Positions 43,124-52,808 of a stretch of 64,000 nucleotides of DNA are shown here, piece after piece (the first letter of the stretch is position 1; the number at the start of each line of letters is the position of its first letter). Both the position numbers and the translations under genes were made by a program. Origin of the DNA: Neobacillus mesonae (GTDB taxonomy: Bacteria; Bacillota; Bacilli; Paenibacillales; Paenibacillaceae); NCBI GenBank assembly GCA_023715865.1, contig JAMBOW010000001.1, positions 2,232,001-2,296,000 on the forward strand. The letters run 5' to 3'. The notes beneath the pieces are model-generated. The model was given only the letters and a program-made list of their open reading frames with translations, did not search any database and was not told where the DNA came from.

Positions 43124-44788
43124 TCACCCTAGTCTGTCTTGAATGTCGGACTTCAGAACGTCGGCTTTCGGACCATAAATCGCTTGAATTCCGTTATCCT
43201 TCTTGATCAATCCAAGAGCACCGAGCTTCTTCCATTCTTCCTCATTACCCACCGCATTCACGTCATTTACGGTAATCCGCAAACGGGTCATGCAGGCATC
43301 GACATCCACAATATTAGACGGTCCACCAAGTGTAGCAATGATTTGGGCTGGAAGATCGTCTCCTGCGCTTGCAGCAGCAGGAATGTTCTCTGCCGCAGCT
43401 TCTGCAGCAGGAGCCGTCTTATCGGACTCTTCATCCGTATAATTCCCAAGACGACCTGGTGTAGCCATCTTAAATTTTCCAATCATAAAGTAAGCGATAA
43501 AGTAAGATGCTGCAAAGAACACAATGGTCGTAATGACAAAGTTAATAATATCGGCAACCAGACCTGCATTGATCGAAAGCGGAATTCTTGTCAGCAGCTC
43601 GATCATCCCGAACGAATGAAGTCTCAGGTCAATTATATCAGCCATACCGAAGGCAAGACCAGTAATGACAGCATACACACCATAAAGCAAAGGTGCAGCA
43701 AACATAAACATAAACTCAAGCGGCTCTGTAACACCTGTCAAGAATACCGCCAAACCTGCAGACAAGAACATGGATTTGTATTTGGAACGCTTGTCCTTAT
43801 CAACTCTGCGATACATCGCAAGAGCAATACCCATCAGAATACCTGCGCCAGCAATCATTTGGCCTACTTTGAAGCGGGCTGGTGTTACGGTATCGAGGAG
43901 CTGCTGGTATGCCAGTGGATCTGCGCCGTGCAGATTGGCAAGGTCACTTGCCCATGCAAGCCACAGCGGATCTTGTCCAGCGACAGTGCCGCCTGCGTTC
44001 CCTCCAGTAAGTACAGTATAAATGCCGCCGAGTTCTGTATAGTTGATTGGAATCGTCAGCATGTGATGAAGCCCGAACGGAAGCAGCACACGTTCCAGCG
44101 TTCCGTACAGGAATGGAGCAATAAATGGTGCTGATTCACCGGAAGTAGCAAGCCATTTACCAAAGCTGTTAATACCCGTTTGAATGAACGGCCAGAATGC
44201 AGACATAACAACGGCAACAACTACGGACCACAGGATAACGACAAACGGCACGAAGCGTTTACCGTTAAAGAATGCAAGAGCTTCTGGCAGTTTGCGATAA
44301 TTATAGTATTTATTAAATATGACAGCTCCGAGGAAACCGGAGATAATGCCGACGAACACACCCATATTAAGTGCAGGAGCACCAAGAACAGAAGTGAAAT
44401 AACCATCGACCAAAATCATCTGACCAAACAGTGTCGTTGTTGTTGCGCCTTCCTGGGCAAGCATATCATTGGATACCCCAAGAATCGTACCTGTCGTGAT
44501 GTTAATCAGAATGAAAGCAAGCAGTGCCGCAAAGGCTCCCCCAGCTCTTTCCTTCGCCCACGATCCCCCGATGGCCACTGCGAACAAGATATGGAGATTG
44601 TTAATGATCCCCCAGCCCAGGTTCTCCATGACACCGCCGACCGTAACGAGGAATGCGATATTCTCCGCAAACATGGCAATGACTTTTCCCAGCGAAATCA
44701 TGATACCCGCAGCCGGCATGACGGCAACGACTACCAGCAATGCTTTACCGAATTTTTGCCAAAACTCAAAAGACAGAAGTTTTTTCAT
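43124..44788 (-). CDS. PTS EIIBC permease, maltose/glucose family
   Basis: A 554-residue PTS transporter of the glucose superfamily, domain order C then B. The EIIC part has about ten helices. PFGLHHMLTIPINYTELGGIY near residue 240 is typical of alpha-glucoside EIICs such as MalX. The EIIB domain at about 475-554 has the phosphorylated Cys in VDVDACMTRLRITV. An Ala-rich linker joins them. No EIIA domain is attached, so phosphate must come from a shared EIIA. It is divergent from the LacI regulator, with an operator in between. Confidence 0.93.
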   Translation of the reverse strand: MKKLLSFEFWQKFGKALLVVVAVMPAAGIMISLGKVIAMFAENIAFLVTVGGVMENLGWGIINNLHILFAVAIGGSWAKERAGGAFAALLAFILINITTGTILGVSNDMLAQEGATTTTLFGQMILVDGYFTSVLGAPALNMGVFVGIISGFLGAVIFNKYYNYRKLPEALAFFNGKRFVPFVVILWSVVVAVVMSAFWPFIQTGINSFGKWLATSGESAPFIAPFLYGTLERVLLPFGLHHMLTIPINYTELGGIYTVLTGGNAGGTVAGQDPLWLAWASDLANLHGADPLAYQQLLDTVTPARFKVGQMIAGAGILMGIALAMYRRVDKDKRSKYKSMFLSAGLAVFLTGVTEPLEFMFMFAAPLLYGVYAVITGLAFGMADIIDLRLHSFGMIELLTRIPLSINAGLVADIINFVITTIVFFAASYFIAYFMIGKFKMATPGRLGNYTDEESDKTAPAAEAAAENIPAAASAGDDLPAQIIATLGGPSNIVDVDACMTRLRITVNDVNAVGNEEEWKKLGALGLIKKDNGIQAIYGPKADVLKSDIQDRLG

Positions 44789-44984
44789 ATGCTTTACCTC
44801 TTGTGTTATTTTATTGTGCAGCTCGTCTGAATATATGCGTGATATCGCATTCAGAAATCCCTTACAAAAACCTTATGGGTGCATAGCCTGTGACTCTTCA
44901 AACGAATAAAAGCGATTTCATTTCCCTTAAAAAACACGCCATGGCCACCGGTAAAGGAATTTTTGCAAGGTCGTGCAACTTCAG

Positions 44985-45033
44985 TGCAATCGGTTGCAGT
45001 GCTATTATAAATTCATTCTCTTTCTTTTTGCAA
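44985..45033 (-). promoter_or_regulatory. PTS promoter and LacI-type operator
   Basis: On the minus strand TTGCAA (45033-45028) and TATAAT (45009-45004) are 18 bases apart. TGCAATCGGTTGCA (44985-44998) lies just downstream of the -10. It is the same palindrome type as the operator at 46229. A second spaced pair, TTGCA and TGCAA at 44963-44978, may be an extra half-site set. Confidence 0.65.
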
Positions 45034-45144
45034 CCCCATTTTTTGGAGCTCCAAATTTTTTTAAGGCCTCCGCATTGTTTTAACTAGCAAGGTGTGTGTA
45101 TGATAAATACAAATGAATACTGCAAAATAAAGGAGATTTAAACG

Positions 45145-46164
45145 ATGGCAGTAACAATTAAAGATATTGCTAAACGTGCGAATGTTGCTACTTCCACCGT
45201 ATCCCGTGTCATTCAGGACAGCCCGAAGATCAGTGAAGCAACCAAAGCACGGGTTCGAAAAGAGATGAAAGCGCTTGGATACGAACCGAACTACTCTGCA
45301 CAAAGTTTGGCAAACCGGATGACCCACTCTCTCGGCATTATTATGCCAGAAGCGGATGTCTCTATATTCCAAAACCCCTTTTTTCTTGAAAGCATTCGAG
45401 GAATCAGTGATTTGTCGAACGAAAAAAACTTTACGATGGCCATCGTAACCGGCAGAGATGATGAGGAGCTGCTGACTCGTGTAAAAATGATGACAAGGGC
45501 AAACCGTGTGGACGGGTTTATCGTCCTCTATTCAAAGCCGGAGGATCCTGTCGTAAACTTTTTTCACGACGAGAAAATCCCCTACACTGTCATCGGTAAG
45601 CCACAGCAATATGTCAGCGAGACGACGCATGTGGACAATGATAACTATCAAGCGGGAAAGGATGTTGTCCATTACTTAACAGAGCTTGGGCATCAGCATA
45701 TTGCTTATGTGGGGGCTGATACAGCCCGAACGGTTCACAAGGAAAGGGTTCGCGGGTATCAGGCAGCACTTGAGGAGAAGAATCTTGCCAGCGATCCGAG
45801 CTTATTTTTAGGAACCGAATTTACAAACGAGGATATTGCACAGTTGTTTAAGCTTAACACACCGCCCACTGCGATTATTGTCGGTGATGATATTATTGCA
45901 CTTCCCTTACAGAGAGCCCTGCACCAGATTGGCATTCGTCTCCCGGAAGAATGCTCGCTGATCAGCTTTAACAATCTAACACTTGCGGATATGATGAATC
46001 CCCCTTTAACCTCTGTCGATATTGATATTTTTAAGCTTGGTTATCAAGCGGCTAAGAGTCTAATTGAGAAAATACAGGATCCGAGTGAGATGACAAAGCA
46101 TATTATTGTGCCTCATCGCATCGTGGAACGTGCATCCTGCACTAGAATTAGCAGCACAACATAA
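45145..46164 (+). CDS. LacI-family transcription regulator (MalR-like)
   Basis: A 339-residue repressor. The helix-turn-helix is VTIKDIAKRANVATSTVSRVI at residues 3-23, with the hinge helix after LGYEPNYSAQSLANR, followed by a periplasmic-binding-like sugar domain. It resembles the MalR/YvdE regulators of maltose genes. Matching operators occur at the PTS promoter and the phosphorylase promoter, which fits local control by an alpha-glucoside ligand. It is followed by a terminator at 46184. Confidence 0.92.
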   Translation: MAVTIKDIAKRANVATSTVSRVIQDSPKISEATKARVRKEMKALGYEPNYSAQSLANRMTHSLGIIMPEADVSIFQNPFFLESIRGISDLSNEKNFTMAIVTGRDDEELLTRVKMMTRANRVDGFIVLYSKPEDPVVNFFHDEKIPYTVIGKPQQYVSETTHVDNDNYQAGKDVVHYLTELGHQHIAYVGADTARTVHKERVRGYQAALEEKNLASDPSLFLGTEFTNEDIAQLFKLNTPPTAIIVGDDIIALPLQRALHQIGIRLPEECSLISFNNLTLADMMNPPLTSVDIDIFKLGYQAAKSLIEKIQDPSEMTKHIIVPHRIVERASCTRISSTT

Positions 46165-46183
46165 CGAGAAGCCTTAGCAATAC

Positions 46184-46222
46184 AAACTGCTTGCATTTAA
46201 GAATGCAGGCAGTTTTTTTATT
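46184..46222 (+). terminator. Terminator of the LacI regulator gene
   Basis: AAACTGC-T-TGCATT pairs with AATGCA-G-GCAGTTT around TAAG and is followed by TTTTT-A-TTT. Confidence 0.85.
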
Positions 46223-46251
46223 TGACAGGGCAACCGGTTGCACTATATACT
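46222..46251 (+). promoter_or_regulatory. Phosphorylase operon promoter with LacI-type operator
   Basis: TTGACA (46222-46227) and TATACT (46246-46251) are 18 bases apart. The palindrome GCAACCGGTTGC (46230-46241) lies between them, so a bound repressor would block the promoter directly. It overlaps the end of the regulator's terminator. Confidence 0.75.
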
Positions 46252-46430
46252 GTAATCGCAATCAAATGATAACACTTACATTTTTGTATATGCTCTGCTT
46301 CATCGCACGTAAAATGATGATTTCCGTCATATGCTGTGCAGAGAGCAGCTTAAGACAATTTGCAAATTAGAAACTTAAACTAACAAACGATTATATGAGG
46401 CGTGTCTATCACGCTCCGAGGAGGATTCAC

Positions 46431-48710
46431 ATGTCGTATAAACGTATTTTTGACATCGATGCCTGGAAGATTTCCACAAACAAACTGCATAAAGAAGACC
46501 TGCGTTTGCAGGAAAGCATGACTTCCATCGGCAACGGCTATATGGGAATGCGGGGGAATTTTGAAGAAACCTATTCAGGTGATCACCATCAGGGGACTTA
46601 TATTTCGGGAGTATGGTTCCCGGACAAAACCAAGGTCGGCTGGTGGAAGAACGGCTATCCGCACTATTTCGGCAAGGTCATCAATGCAATGAACTTTATC
46701 GGAATCCGTGTCATCATTAATGATACGGAAGTTGACCTGTACAAAGACACCGTTACGGACTTCTACCAGGAGCTCGACATGAAGGAAGGTATCCTGCGCC
46801 GTTCATTTACTGTTAATGGCCAGGTGCGGATTGAAACAGAACGTTTTCTCAGCGTTGCAAAGCTGGAGCTGTGTCTGATTGATTATCGTGTAACCAACCT
46901 GACGCAAGAAAATATTAAAGTGGAGCTTATTCCATACCTAGATGCTAATACGAAGAATGAAGATTCTAACTATGAGGAGACCTTCTGGGTAGAGGCAGAG
47001 CGCAAAGTCGGGGAGCCTTATGTCAGTCTTGCAGCTACAACTAAAGAGAACCCATTTGATGTAGAACGTTTCACGATCAATGCAACAATGGGAATCGTAA
47101 CCGATCATGTTCTCTCCAAAACGACAGAGGAAGCCGGGTTATTCGCCGCAGTTCATTACGTTTATGAAATTGCCCCTGGCGCTGCAGCTGCTATTCAAAA
47201 ATTTGTAGCTGTTACTACCTCCCGTGACATGGATAAGGGACAGCTGATTCCTTCCGCAGAAGTTATCATGATCGAAGCGATCAACAAGGGCTACCAGATG
47301 CTGAAGAAAGAACATGTCGATGCATGGGCAGAGCGCTGGGAAAAAGCAGATATTGAAATTTCCGGTGATGTGGAAGCTCAGCAAGGCATTCGCTTTAACA
47401 TTTTCCAGCTCTTCTCTACTTATTATGGTCATGACGAGCGCCTGAACATCGGTCCTAAAGGCTTTACCGGGGAAAAATACGGTGGTGCAACCTACTGGGA
47501 TACGGAAGCGTATGCTGTTCCGATGTACCTTGCACTTGCCGACAAGCGTGTAACCGAAAACCTGCTTCGTTACCGTCATAACCAGCTTGCGGGTGCACAC
47601 CATAACGCTCGCCAGCAAGGTCTGAAGGGAGCTCTCTATCCAATGGTTACTTTCACTGGGGTAGAGTGTCATAACGAATGGGAGATTACGTTTGAAGAAA
47701 TTCACCGGAACGGTGCCATTGCCTATGCAATCTACAATTATACCAATTATACCGGCGACACTGGATATCTCGTAAATGAAGGCATTGAGGTTCTAGTTGA
47801 AATCAGCCGTTTCTGGGCAGACCGCGTACATTACTCCAAACGCGAGAATAAGTATATGATTCATGGTGTTACAGGACCTAATGAATACGAGAACAACGTA
47901 AACAATAACTGGTACACAAACACTATGGCTGCTTGGGTGTTGAAATATACGATGGAAAGCTTGCCGAAAGTATCGGAGGCTAGAAAACAGGAGCTTGGTC
48001 TATCGAACGAGGAACTGGAAAAGTGGCAGGATATCGTTGAACGCATGTACTTCCCTTATGATGAAGAGCTCAGCGTATTTGTACAGCATGATACGTTCCT
48101 AGACAAGGATCTCCGTCCGGTAACGTCGCTCTCCAAAGAGGATCTCCCGCTCAACCAAAAATGGTCCTGGGATAAAATTTTACGTTCACCGTTCATTAAA
48201 CAGGCTGATGTACTGCAGGGTATTTATTTCTTTGGAGATCAGTTCACTATTGAAGAAAAAGAGCGCAATTTCAGCTTCTATGAGCCGATGACGGTACATG
48301 AATCTTCACTCTCTCCTTCTGTTCATGCAGTCCTTGCGGCAGAGCTGAAAATGGAAGAAAAAGCAGTTGAGATGTACAAACGCACAGCACGTCTTGATCT
48401 TGATAACTATAACAATGATACCGAGGACGGCCTGCATATAACCTCGATGACAGGCAGCTGGCTGGCCATCGTTCAAGGATTTGCAGGAATGCGCACATAT
48501 AACGAGACACTCAGCTTCGCACCATTCCTTCCTAAGGGCTGGACGAAATACAAGTTCCATATCAATTATCGTGATCGACTGCTCAACATCAGCGTAGAGC
48601 AGGATGAAGTACAAATCACGCTTGTATCGGGTGCGCCTCTGACGATCCAATTGTACGGCAAAGAAGTACTGATTACAGGCGAATCTTCATTAGTAACAAC
48701 CATCGCATAA
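46431..48710 (+). CDS. GH65 glycoside phosphorylase (maltose or maltose-6'-phosphate phosphorylase)
   Basis: A 759-residue GH65 protein splitting an alpha-glucoside with phosphate to beta-glucose 1-phosphate. The acid catalyst lies in [13 protein letters not shown] near residue 406, RGNFEET and [12 protein letters not shown] are conserved sites, and [18 protein letters not shown] near 620 binds phosphate. ATG 46431 after AGGAGGA is preferred to the ATG at 46395. Because a PTS importer is in the cluster, the substrate may be the 6'-phosphate, as in Enterococcus, rather than maltose. The two cannot be told apart from the motifs I can read. Confidence 0.92.
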   Translation: MSYKRIFDIDAWKISTNKLHKEDLRLQESMTSIGNGYMGMRGNFEETYSGDHHQGTYISGVWFPDKTKVGWWKNGYPHYFGKVINAMNFIGIRVIINDTEVDLYKDTVTDFYQELDMKEGILRRSFTVNGQVRIETERFLSVAKLELCLIDYRVTNLTQENIKVELIPYLDANTKNEDSNYEETFWVEAERKVGEPYVSLAATTKENPFDVERFTINATMGIVTDHVLSKTTEEAGLFAAVHYVYEIAPGAAAAIQKFVAVTTSRDMDKGQLIPSAEVIMIEAINKGYQMLKKEHVDAWAERWEKADIEISGDVEAQQGIRFNIFQLFSTYYGHDERLNIGPKGFTGEKYGGATYWDTEAYAVPMYLALADKRVTENLLRYRHNQLAGAHHNARQQGLKGALYPMVTFTGVECHNEWEITFEEIHRNGAIAYAIYNYTNYTGDTGYLVNEGIEVLVEISRFWADRVHYSKRENKYMIHGVTGPNEYENNVNNNWYTNTMAAWVLKYTMESLPKVSEARKQELGLSNEELEKWQDIVERMYFPYDEELSVFVQHDTFLDKDLRPVTSLSKEDLPLNQKWSWDKILRSPFIKQADVLQGIYFFGDQFTIEEKERNFSFYEPMTVHESSLSPSVHAVLAAELKMEEKAVEMYKRTARLDLDNYNNDTEDGLHITSMTGSWLAIVQGFAGMRTYNETLSFAPFLPKGWTKYKFHINYRDRLLNISVEQDEVQITLVSGAPLTIQLYGKEVLITGESSLVTTIA

Positions 48711-48733
48711 GCGAAGAAACGGGTGAATGAGAA

Positions 48734-49390
48734 ATGAAAGCAGTTATTTTTGATCTTGACGGAGTGATTACGGATACAGCGGAATACCATTACCTAGCCT
48801 GGAAGAGCCTTGCCGACGAGCTTGGAGGACTTCCTTTTGATAAACAGTATAATGAAAAACTTAAAGGCGTAAGCCGAATGGAATCTCTTGACCTGGTCCT
48901 CTCCCTTGGAGATACAGCATATACAGATGAACAAAAGCTCCAGTTGGCAGATCAGAAAAATGAACTGTACAAGGAAATGATTGCAAAAGTCACGCCTGCT
49001 GATCTGCTGCCTGGGATTGAAGATTTACTGAAGGAGCTAAAAGAAGCCGGAATTCGCATTGCACTAGCTTCTGCAAGCAAGAACGCTCCTTTTATTCTGG
49101 ATCGTCTCGAAGTCACTCATTACTTCGATCATGTCGTTGACGTAACACAAATGAAGAACGGCAAGCCAGATCCAGAAATATTCCTGACAGGAGCAGCCAA
49201 GCTGGGTGTAGAGCCTGGCGAGTGTGTGGGTGTTGAAGATGCTGAGGCAGGAATACAGTCCATTCTCTCCGCAGGAATGTACGCTGTCGGTGTAGGCACG
49301 CCTGCACAGATGCAGAAAGCTGACCTCATCGTATCTTCGACTGCAGAGCTTTCCCTCGATCTGCTAAAGTCAAATTTTATTAAGAAATGA
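48734..49390 (+). CDS. pgmB: Beta-phosphoglucomutase
   Basis: A 218-residue HAD-superfamily enzyme turning beta-glucose 1-phosphate from the phosphorylase into glucose 6-phosphate. VIFDLDGVITDTAEYHY at the start has the two catalytic Asp, the cap shows the typical KLKGVSRMESL, and VGVEDAEAGIQS near 157 binds magnesium. It starts 23 bases after the phosphorylase gene. It is the last gene of the operon, before a terminator at 49402. Confidence 0.95.
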   Translation: MKAVIFDLDGVITDTAEYHYLAWKSLADELGGLPFDKQYNEKLKGVSRMESLDLVLSLGDTAYTDEQKLQLADQKNELYKEMIAKVTPADLLPGIEDLLKELKEAGIRIALASASKNAPFILDRLEVTHYFDHVVDVTQMKNGKPDPEIFLTGAAKLGVEPGECVGVEDAEAGIQSILSAGMYAVGVGTPAQMQKADLIVSSTAELSLDLLKSNFIKK

Positions 49391-49401
49391 TAAAACAGAT
49401 A

Positions 49402-49438
49402 AAGAGCCGTCTCCAGCATAGGAGCGGCTCTTTTTTTG
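49402..49438 (+). terminator. Terminator of the phosphorylase operon
   Basis: AGAGCCG-T-CTCC pairs with GGAG-CGGCTCT, followed by TTTTTTT. Confidence 0.9.
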
Positions 49439-49440
49439 AA

Positions 49441-49818
49441 TTAGTTCGTATCTACTGCTTCTAAGAATTGTTTTGCCTCATCGTAGCTCTCAAAATGGGT
49501 TTCCTTATCATTTTCAGCTTCTCTTGCCGAACGTTTAAGCTGTATCGTCGTTAGTGCCTTGCGCGTAACGATAGCGGCATGAGACATCCCTGCTGCTTGG
49601 AGCTGACGCTGATGTTCAACAAGCCTTGCTTGCGATTCCTTGGAGAACACCAGCGATTCTCTCATATCTACAAGTACTTTAAAAGTATCACTGCTAAACC
49701 CGCCTCTGAGTATGAGTACTTGTTCCGTAATCTCATCCACTTCCTCGGGCTTTGGCATACCTATCCACTTAATTTCAATAATGTTCTTCTGCGTATCAAG
49801 GACAAGTGCTGTCGACAT
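49441..49818 (-). CDS. SpoIIAA-like (STAS/SEC14) small protein
   Basis: A 125-residue soluble protein. The alternating strand-helix pattern (NIIEIKWIGMP, FKVLVDMRES, HAAIVTRKA) and MRESL near residue 51 resemble SpoIIAA-like proteins of the STAS/SEC14 type. The family call is from pattern only. AAGGAG precedes the ATG. It faces the beta-phosphoglucomutase gene tail to tail. Confidence 0.55.
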   Translation of the reverse strand: MSTALVLDTQKNIIEIKWIGMPKPEEVDEITEQVLILRGGFSSDTFKVLVDMRESLVFSKESQARLVEHQRQLQAAGMSHAAIVTRKALTTIQLKRSAREAENDKETHFESYDEAKQFLEAVDTN

Positions 49819-49894
49819 CCCATTTCTCCTTAGTATTATGTATAAAGTCCTATATCAGTATAGCAGAAATAGGTATAAAGATTCACTCTTTGTT

Positions 49895-50668
49895 TTAGTC
49901 CTTCACCGTTTCTTTATACTTTTGAAGAGCTTTGACAGATATCTCTGGATGAATTCCAGTCATTTTATAGATTCGCTGTGCCCACTCTTCACTTCCCTGT
50001 AGTGTTGGCTCGATGATGAGCTCCCGATTATTGCTGATAAAGCTCTTCCCGCCTTCATATTCCCAGTGAACAATTTCATCCGGCATGGGTACACGCATTT
50101 CGACCAGCGCATTACGAAGCAGCGACTGCGAGTGCTCTCCTGCGATGATCAAATCCTTTAACTCAACCGGTGATAGATCAAAGACCTGCTCACTCGTTTT
50201 GCCATTCGGCCGGACCCAAGTGAAGGTCATATGGCTGCTTCCTTTCCAGGTCAGCTTTATTTTTCCCCCAGTAATAAATCCGCTCAATGCCTCTCCCGTA
50301 TATTCATCCGTATTAAAATCCATAAGAACGGGCTGAATCCATTGATCACCTAGATCACAAAAATATCTTCTGCCATGCTCGTCAAGAGCACACACTGCTG
50401 CATGAGCCTCCTCTGTACCAAGGCCTTCGCCTATAGCATAAGCCTCAATGCCTGCCTGCTTAAACTCATCAATGAGCCAAATCGCCAGATCAAAGCAGTT
50501 GCCGGAAGTACCATACTTCTCTCGATGCTCCTTCATTAGGCCGACACTGCGCTGACGGTTGGAGGATTGATCATAATACCATGCTTTTGTAAGAGTCTCC
50601 ATTGGGTAAGCATCAAACTGATGCCACACTTTTAGAATTTGCTCCGGTGCTGCGATAACCATATCCAT
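49895..50668 (-). CDS. Transglutaminase/arylamine N-acetyltransferase-like protein
   Basis: A 257-residue protein with a papain-like Cys-His-Asp order: Cys in SGNCFDLAIWLIDEF near residue 58, His in TEEAHAAVCALDEHG near 88, and Asp in YFCDLGDQW near 104. That spacing fits the transglutaminase-like or NAT fold. The C-terminal half is unrecognised. No signal peptide is visible, so it acts in the cytosol. It is the last of a row of poorly known minus-strand genes. Confidence 0.68.
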   Translation of the reverse strand: MDMVIAAPEQILKVWHQFDAYPMETLTKAWYYDQSSNRQRSVGLMKEHREKYGTSGNCFDLAIWLIDEFKQAGIEAYAIGEGLGTEEAHAAVCALDEHGRRYFCDLGDQWIQPVLMDFNTDEYTGEALSGFITGGKIKLTWKGSSHMTFTWVRPNGKTSEQVFDLSPVELKDLIIAGEHSQSLLRNALVEMRVPMPDEIVHWEYEGGKSFISNNRELIIEPTLQGSEEWAQRIYKMTGIHPEISVKALQKYKETVKD

Positions 50669-50683
50669 ATTCCTCCCCAGCTA

Positions 50684-51127
50684 TTATTGAAGCTCAGTCC
50701 TAAACAAAATAATGTCACGTGTCCATACTCTGCTTGTAACGATTTTATCGGCTCTCTGAGGTACTGTGTCTGTCGACGTCAGGTCTTCTTTGGTGAAAAA
50801 ATACCCGCTTCCTTCCTGTGTACGGTAATTCCAGCCTCTAGCTTCCATTAAGGACATGATCTGCTCTTTGCCTTCTGAGAGATTGCCTTTCATCGCCATC
50901 CAGACAGTATCACCTGATTCAGAGAGTACCTGAAGCGTACCGGGATTTTGGTTTAACAGATTTACTGCCTCCTTCTTGCTCATCCCTTCAAACGGCAGGT
51001 TAGGATAGTATTCTTTATTAGCAATGAAAATCGCAGCAAAGATGACAATCAACAATATACATAATGAAATCACGAGGACTGCTAAGGGACGCAGCAGAAA
51101 TTTACGAGGAGTTGGATTATGCTGCAT
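50684..51127 (-). CDS. Membrane-anchored protein of unknown function
   Basis: About 147 residues from ATG 51127, which follows AAGGAAGTGA. An ATG seven codons earlier is also open. A short basic N-terminus precedes one helix (LAVLVISLCILLIVIFAAIF), then an outer domain of about 105 residues. No cysteine lipobox and no family recognised. It lies 15 bases before the transglutaminase-like gene, probably in one transcript. Confidence 0.62.
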   Translation of the reverse strand: MQHNPTPRKFLLRPLAVLVISLCILLIVIFAAIFIANKEYYPNLPFEGMSKKEAVNLLNQNPGTLQVLSESGDTVWMAMKGNLSEGKEQIMSLMEARGWNYRTQEGSGYFFTKEDLTSTDTVPQRADKIVTSRVWTRDIILFRTELQ

Positions 51128-51178
51128 GCTGATCACTTCCTTTGTCATAAGGATTTGGTGATGCTTACAAAAAGATTT

Positions 51179-51364
51179 TTAAGTCGAAACGATCATCATA
51201 GCGAGCGTCCAAACGATGAGCGCAAAGAAAGTAGAACTCCAGAACACCTCCCAATTATAGGGTTTCTTGTTTACAATCTTCTTGATCGCTCTCAGCAAGG
51301 TAACAACAAATAAGATGCCGATAAATGGCATAACAAAAAAACCAATATACATAAACACAACCAT
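51179..51364 (-). CDS. Small two-helix membrane protein
   Basis: A 61-residue protein with two hydrophobic helices around a basic loop (LLRAIKKIVNKKPYNW). GGTGAT is 8 bases before ATG 51364; a GTG four codons further up is possible. It is in line with neighbouring unknown membrane proteins. Function unknown. Confidence 0.55.
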   Translation of the reverse strand: MVVFMYIGFFVMPFIGILFVVTLLRAIKKIVNKKPYNWEVFWSSTFFALIVWTLAMMIVST

Positions 51365-51458
51365 GGATTGGATCACCAGCCTTACTTTTATTGAATTGGC
51401 AGACCCATGCTGTGCAGCAGAGCAAGCTCGTTAGAATAACTTAGAAGAGGACGATTGT

Positions 51459-52028
51459 TCATTTGAATATAGGATCTGAGGGATCTAACAGCGAGGGATG
51501 ATACATGGTATCCATGCTGATTGTGAGTGCTTCCTCCCTGCTTCCAGCAGGATAGGCAATCATATAGCCATCCTCACTGCTCCAACCATCTGCATCTCCT
51601 TCCTCATCTTGATCAAACACGACGACAGCGCCTTGTTCAAAGTCCTTCTTTTGATACAGTCCACCGTATTGAAATATTCCGGGTATCGTATCCCCAGCTT
51701 CATCTTCATCAACATAAAAGTGGACAATGCTCCCCATCGTATAATCACGCGGTGGCATTCCAACCTCGTACTTCGCCTCTTTCGAGAACTGATTTACCTC
51801 TCCTTCAATTTCAATCTCACCTTTAAAGGTTTTCTTGCCAAGGAACGTCGTATGGATCTTCCCATTCAATTGAACCCTCACCGGCTTTTCAATAGAAGGA
51901 TCACCTAAACGATATTTAATTCCCGCCGCATTCACATCTATGTTTTTAGGAAATAAGGGATAGACTAGATACATTGCCAGAATCAGAACACCAATTACGG
52001 AAATTAGAATACCAAGTGTATGTTTCAA
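51459..52028 (-). CDS. Secreted or membrane-anchored protein of unknown function
   Basis: A 189-residue protein starting at TTG 52028 after a GGGGGG run. One N-terminal hydrophobic segment (LGILISVIGVLILAMYLVYP) is followed by a beta-rich outer domain with an acidic stretch FDQDEEGDADGW near residue 140 that could bind calcium, which is only a guess. No lipobox. Family not recognised. Confidence 0.65.
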   Translation of the reverse strand: MKHTLGILISVIGVLILAMYLVYPLFPKNIDVNAAGIKYRLGDPSIEKPVRVQLNGKIHTTFLGKKTFKGEIEIEGEVNQFSKEAKYEVGMPPRDYTMGSIVHFYVDEDEAGDTIPGIFQYGGLYQKKDFEQGAVVVFDQDEEGDADGWSSEDGYMIAYPAGSREEALTISMDTMYHPSLLDPSDPIFK

Positions 52029-52068
52029 GCCGTCGCCCCCCTATTTATTAATGTCCGACCCTGTTAAT

Positions 52069-52779
52069 CTAAAGGTCTTGATATAGCTCATCAAATTCAG
52101 CTCTACAGGCTCTGCAAAAATCACCATACCGATATCCACCTGCATTCAGCACAAACTTATGCTGCTTCCATACGACAGCAAGTGTGCCTTCTAATAGAAT
52201 ACGATGAAAAAGCTTGAGAGCAGCCTTTGTAAAAGGAGTCTTATTCTTCGCTAAGACAGCCATGGTGTCAGCTTGAAACTTCACATGCTGAACCTCATCC
52301 TGCAGGATCTGGTCACATAAAGTAATAAGCACCGGGGAACGTGTTGCTGCTCTCAGTGCCTGATAATAGATTTTGGCGATAATTTCAGCGGTAACGAGGA
52401 CTATAATGGACAATTCCAGACCAGCGGATCTGCGCAGCCTGCGAAATACGCCATCCACCCAATGCGCTTTAATAATCGTAATCCCCTGCTGCTTCATAAA
52501 GCGCCCTAATTCCCTTGCATGTCTCTGCTCTTCTCGAATAAATTCAATAAGAGCATCGTAATAATCCTGGTCACCGGTTTTCTTCACATATTCTGCGGCC
52601 TGCAGTATTAGATGTTTTCCTTCAGACTGTTCACCCAGCTGAAATTGCTGAATAGAAGAGGTGATCGCTATTCGTTCTTCAGCGGTCAGGCGATACTCTT
52701 CATCCCATGGAATGGACATAAGCTGCTGATTGTTGTGAAGATAGTAATCCTTCCATTTCATAAAATTTGAATTTGACAC
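52069..52779 (-). CDS. Ferritin-like di-iron protein
   Basis: A 236-residue all-helical protein with two E-x-x-H motifs typical of carboxylate-bridged di-iron centres: FIREEQRHARELG near residue 84 and QILQDEVQHVKFQ near 162. TAEIIAKIYY between them can give the bridging Glu. It looks like an uncharacterised ferritin-like family rather than ferritin, Dps or rubrerythrin: it is longer, and it ends in FCRACRAEFDELYQ with two cysteines. The start is GTG 52779 after GAGGTGG. Its reaction is unknown. Confidence 0.78.
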   Translation of the reverse strand: MSNSNFMKWKDYYLHNNQQLMSIPWDEEYRLTAEERIAITSSIQQFQLGEQSEGKHLILQAAEYVKKTGDQDYYDALIEFIREEQRHARELGRFMKQQGITIIKAHWVDGVFRRLRRSAGLELSIIVLVTAEIIAKIYYQALRAATRSPVLITLCDQILQDEVQHVKFQADTMAVLAKNKTPFTKAALKLFHRILLEGTLAVVWKQHKFVLNAGGYRYGDFCRACRAEFDELYQDL

Positions 52780-52808
52780 AGGGCCACCTCATTATCTAGA
52801 ACATCTCA

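Noticed and set aside
43139..44134. A 331-codon plus-strand frame antisense to the PTS gene
   Set aside because: It is a shadow of the PTS IIBC coding sequence: it has high His/Arg/Ser content and no domain.
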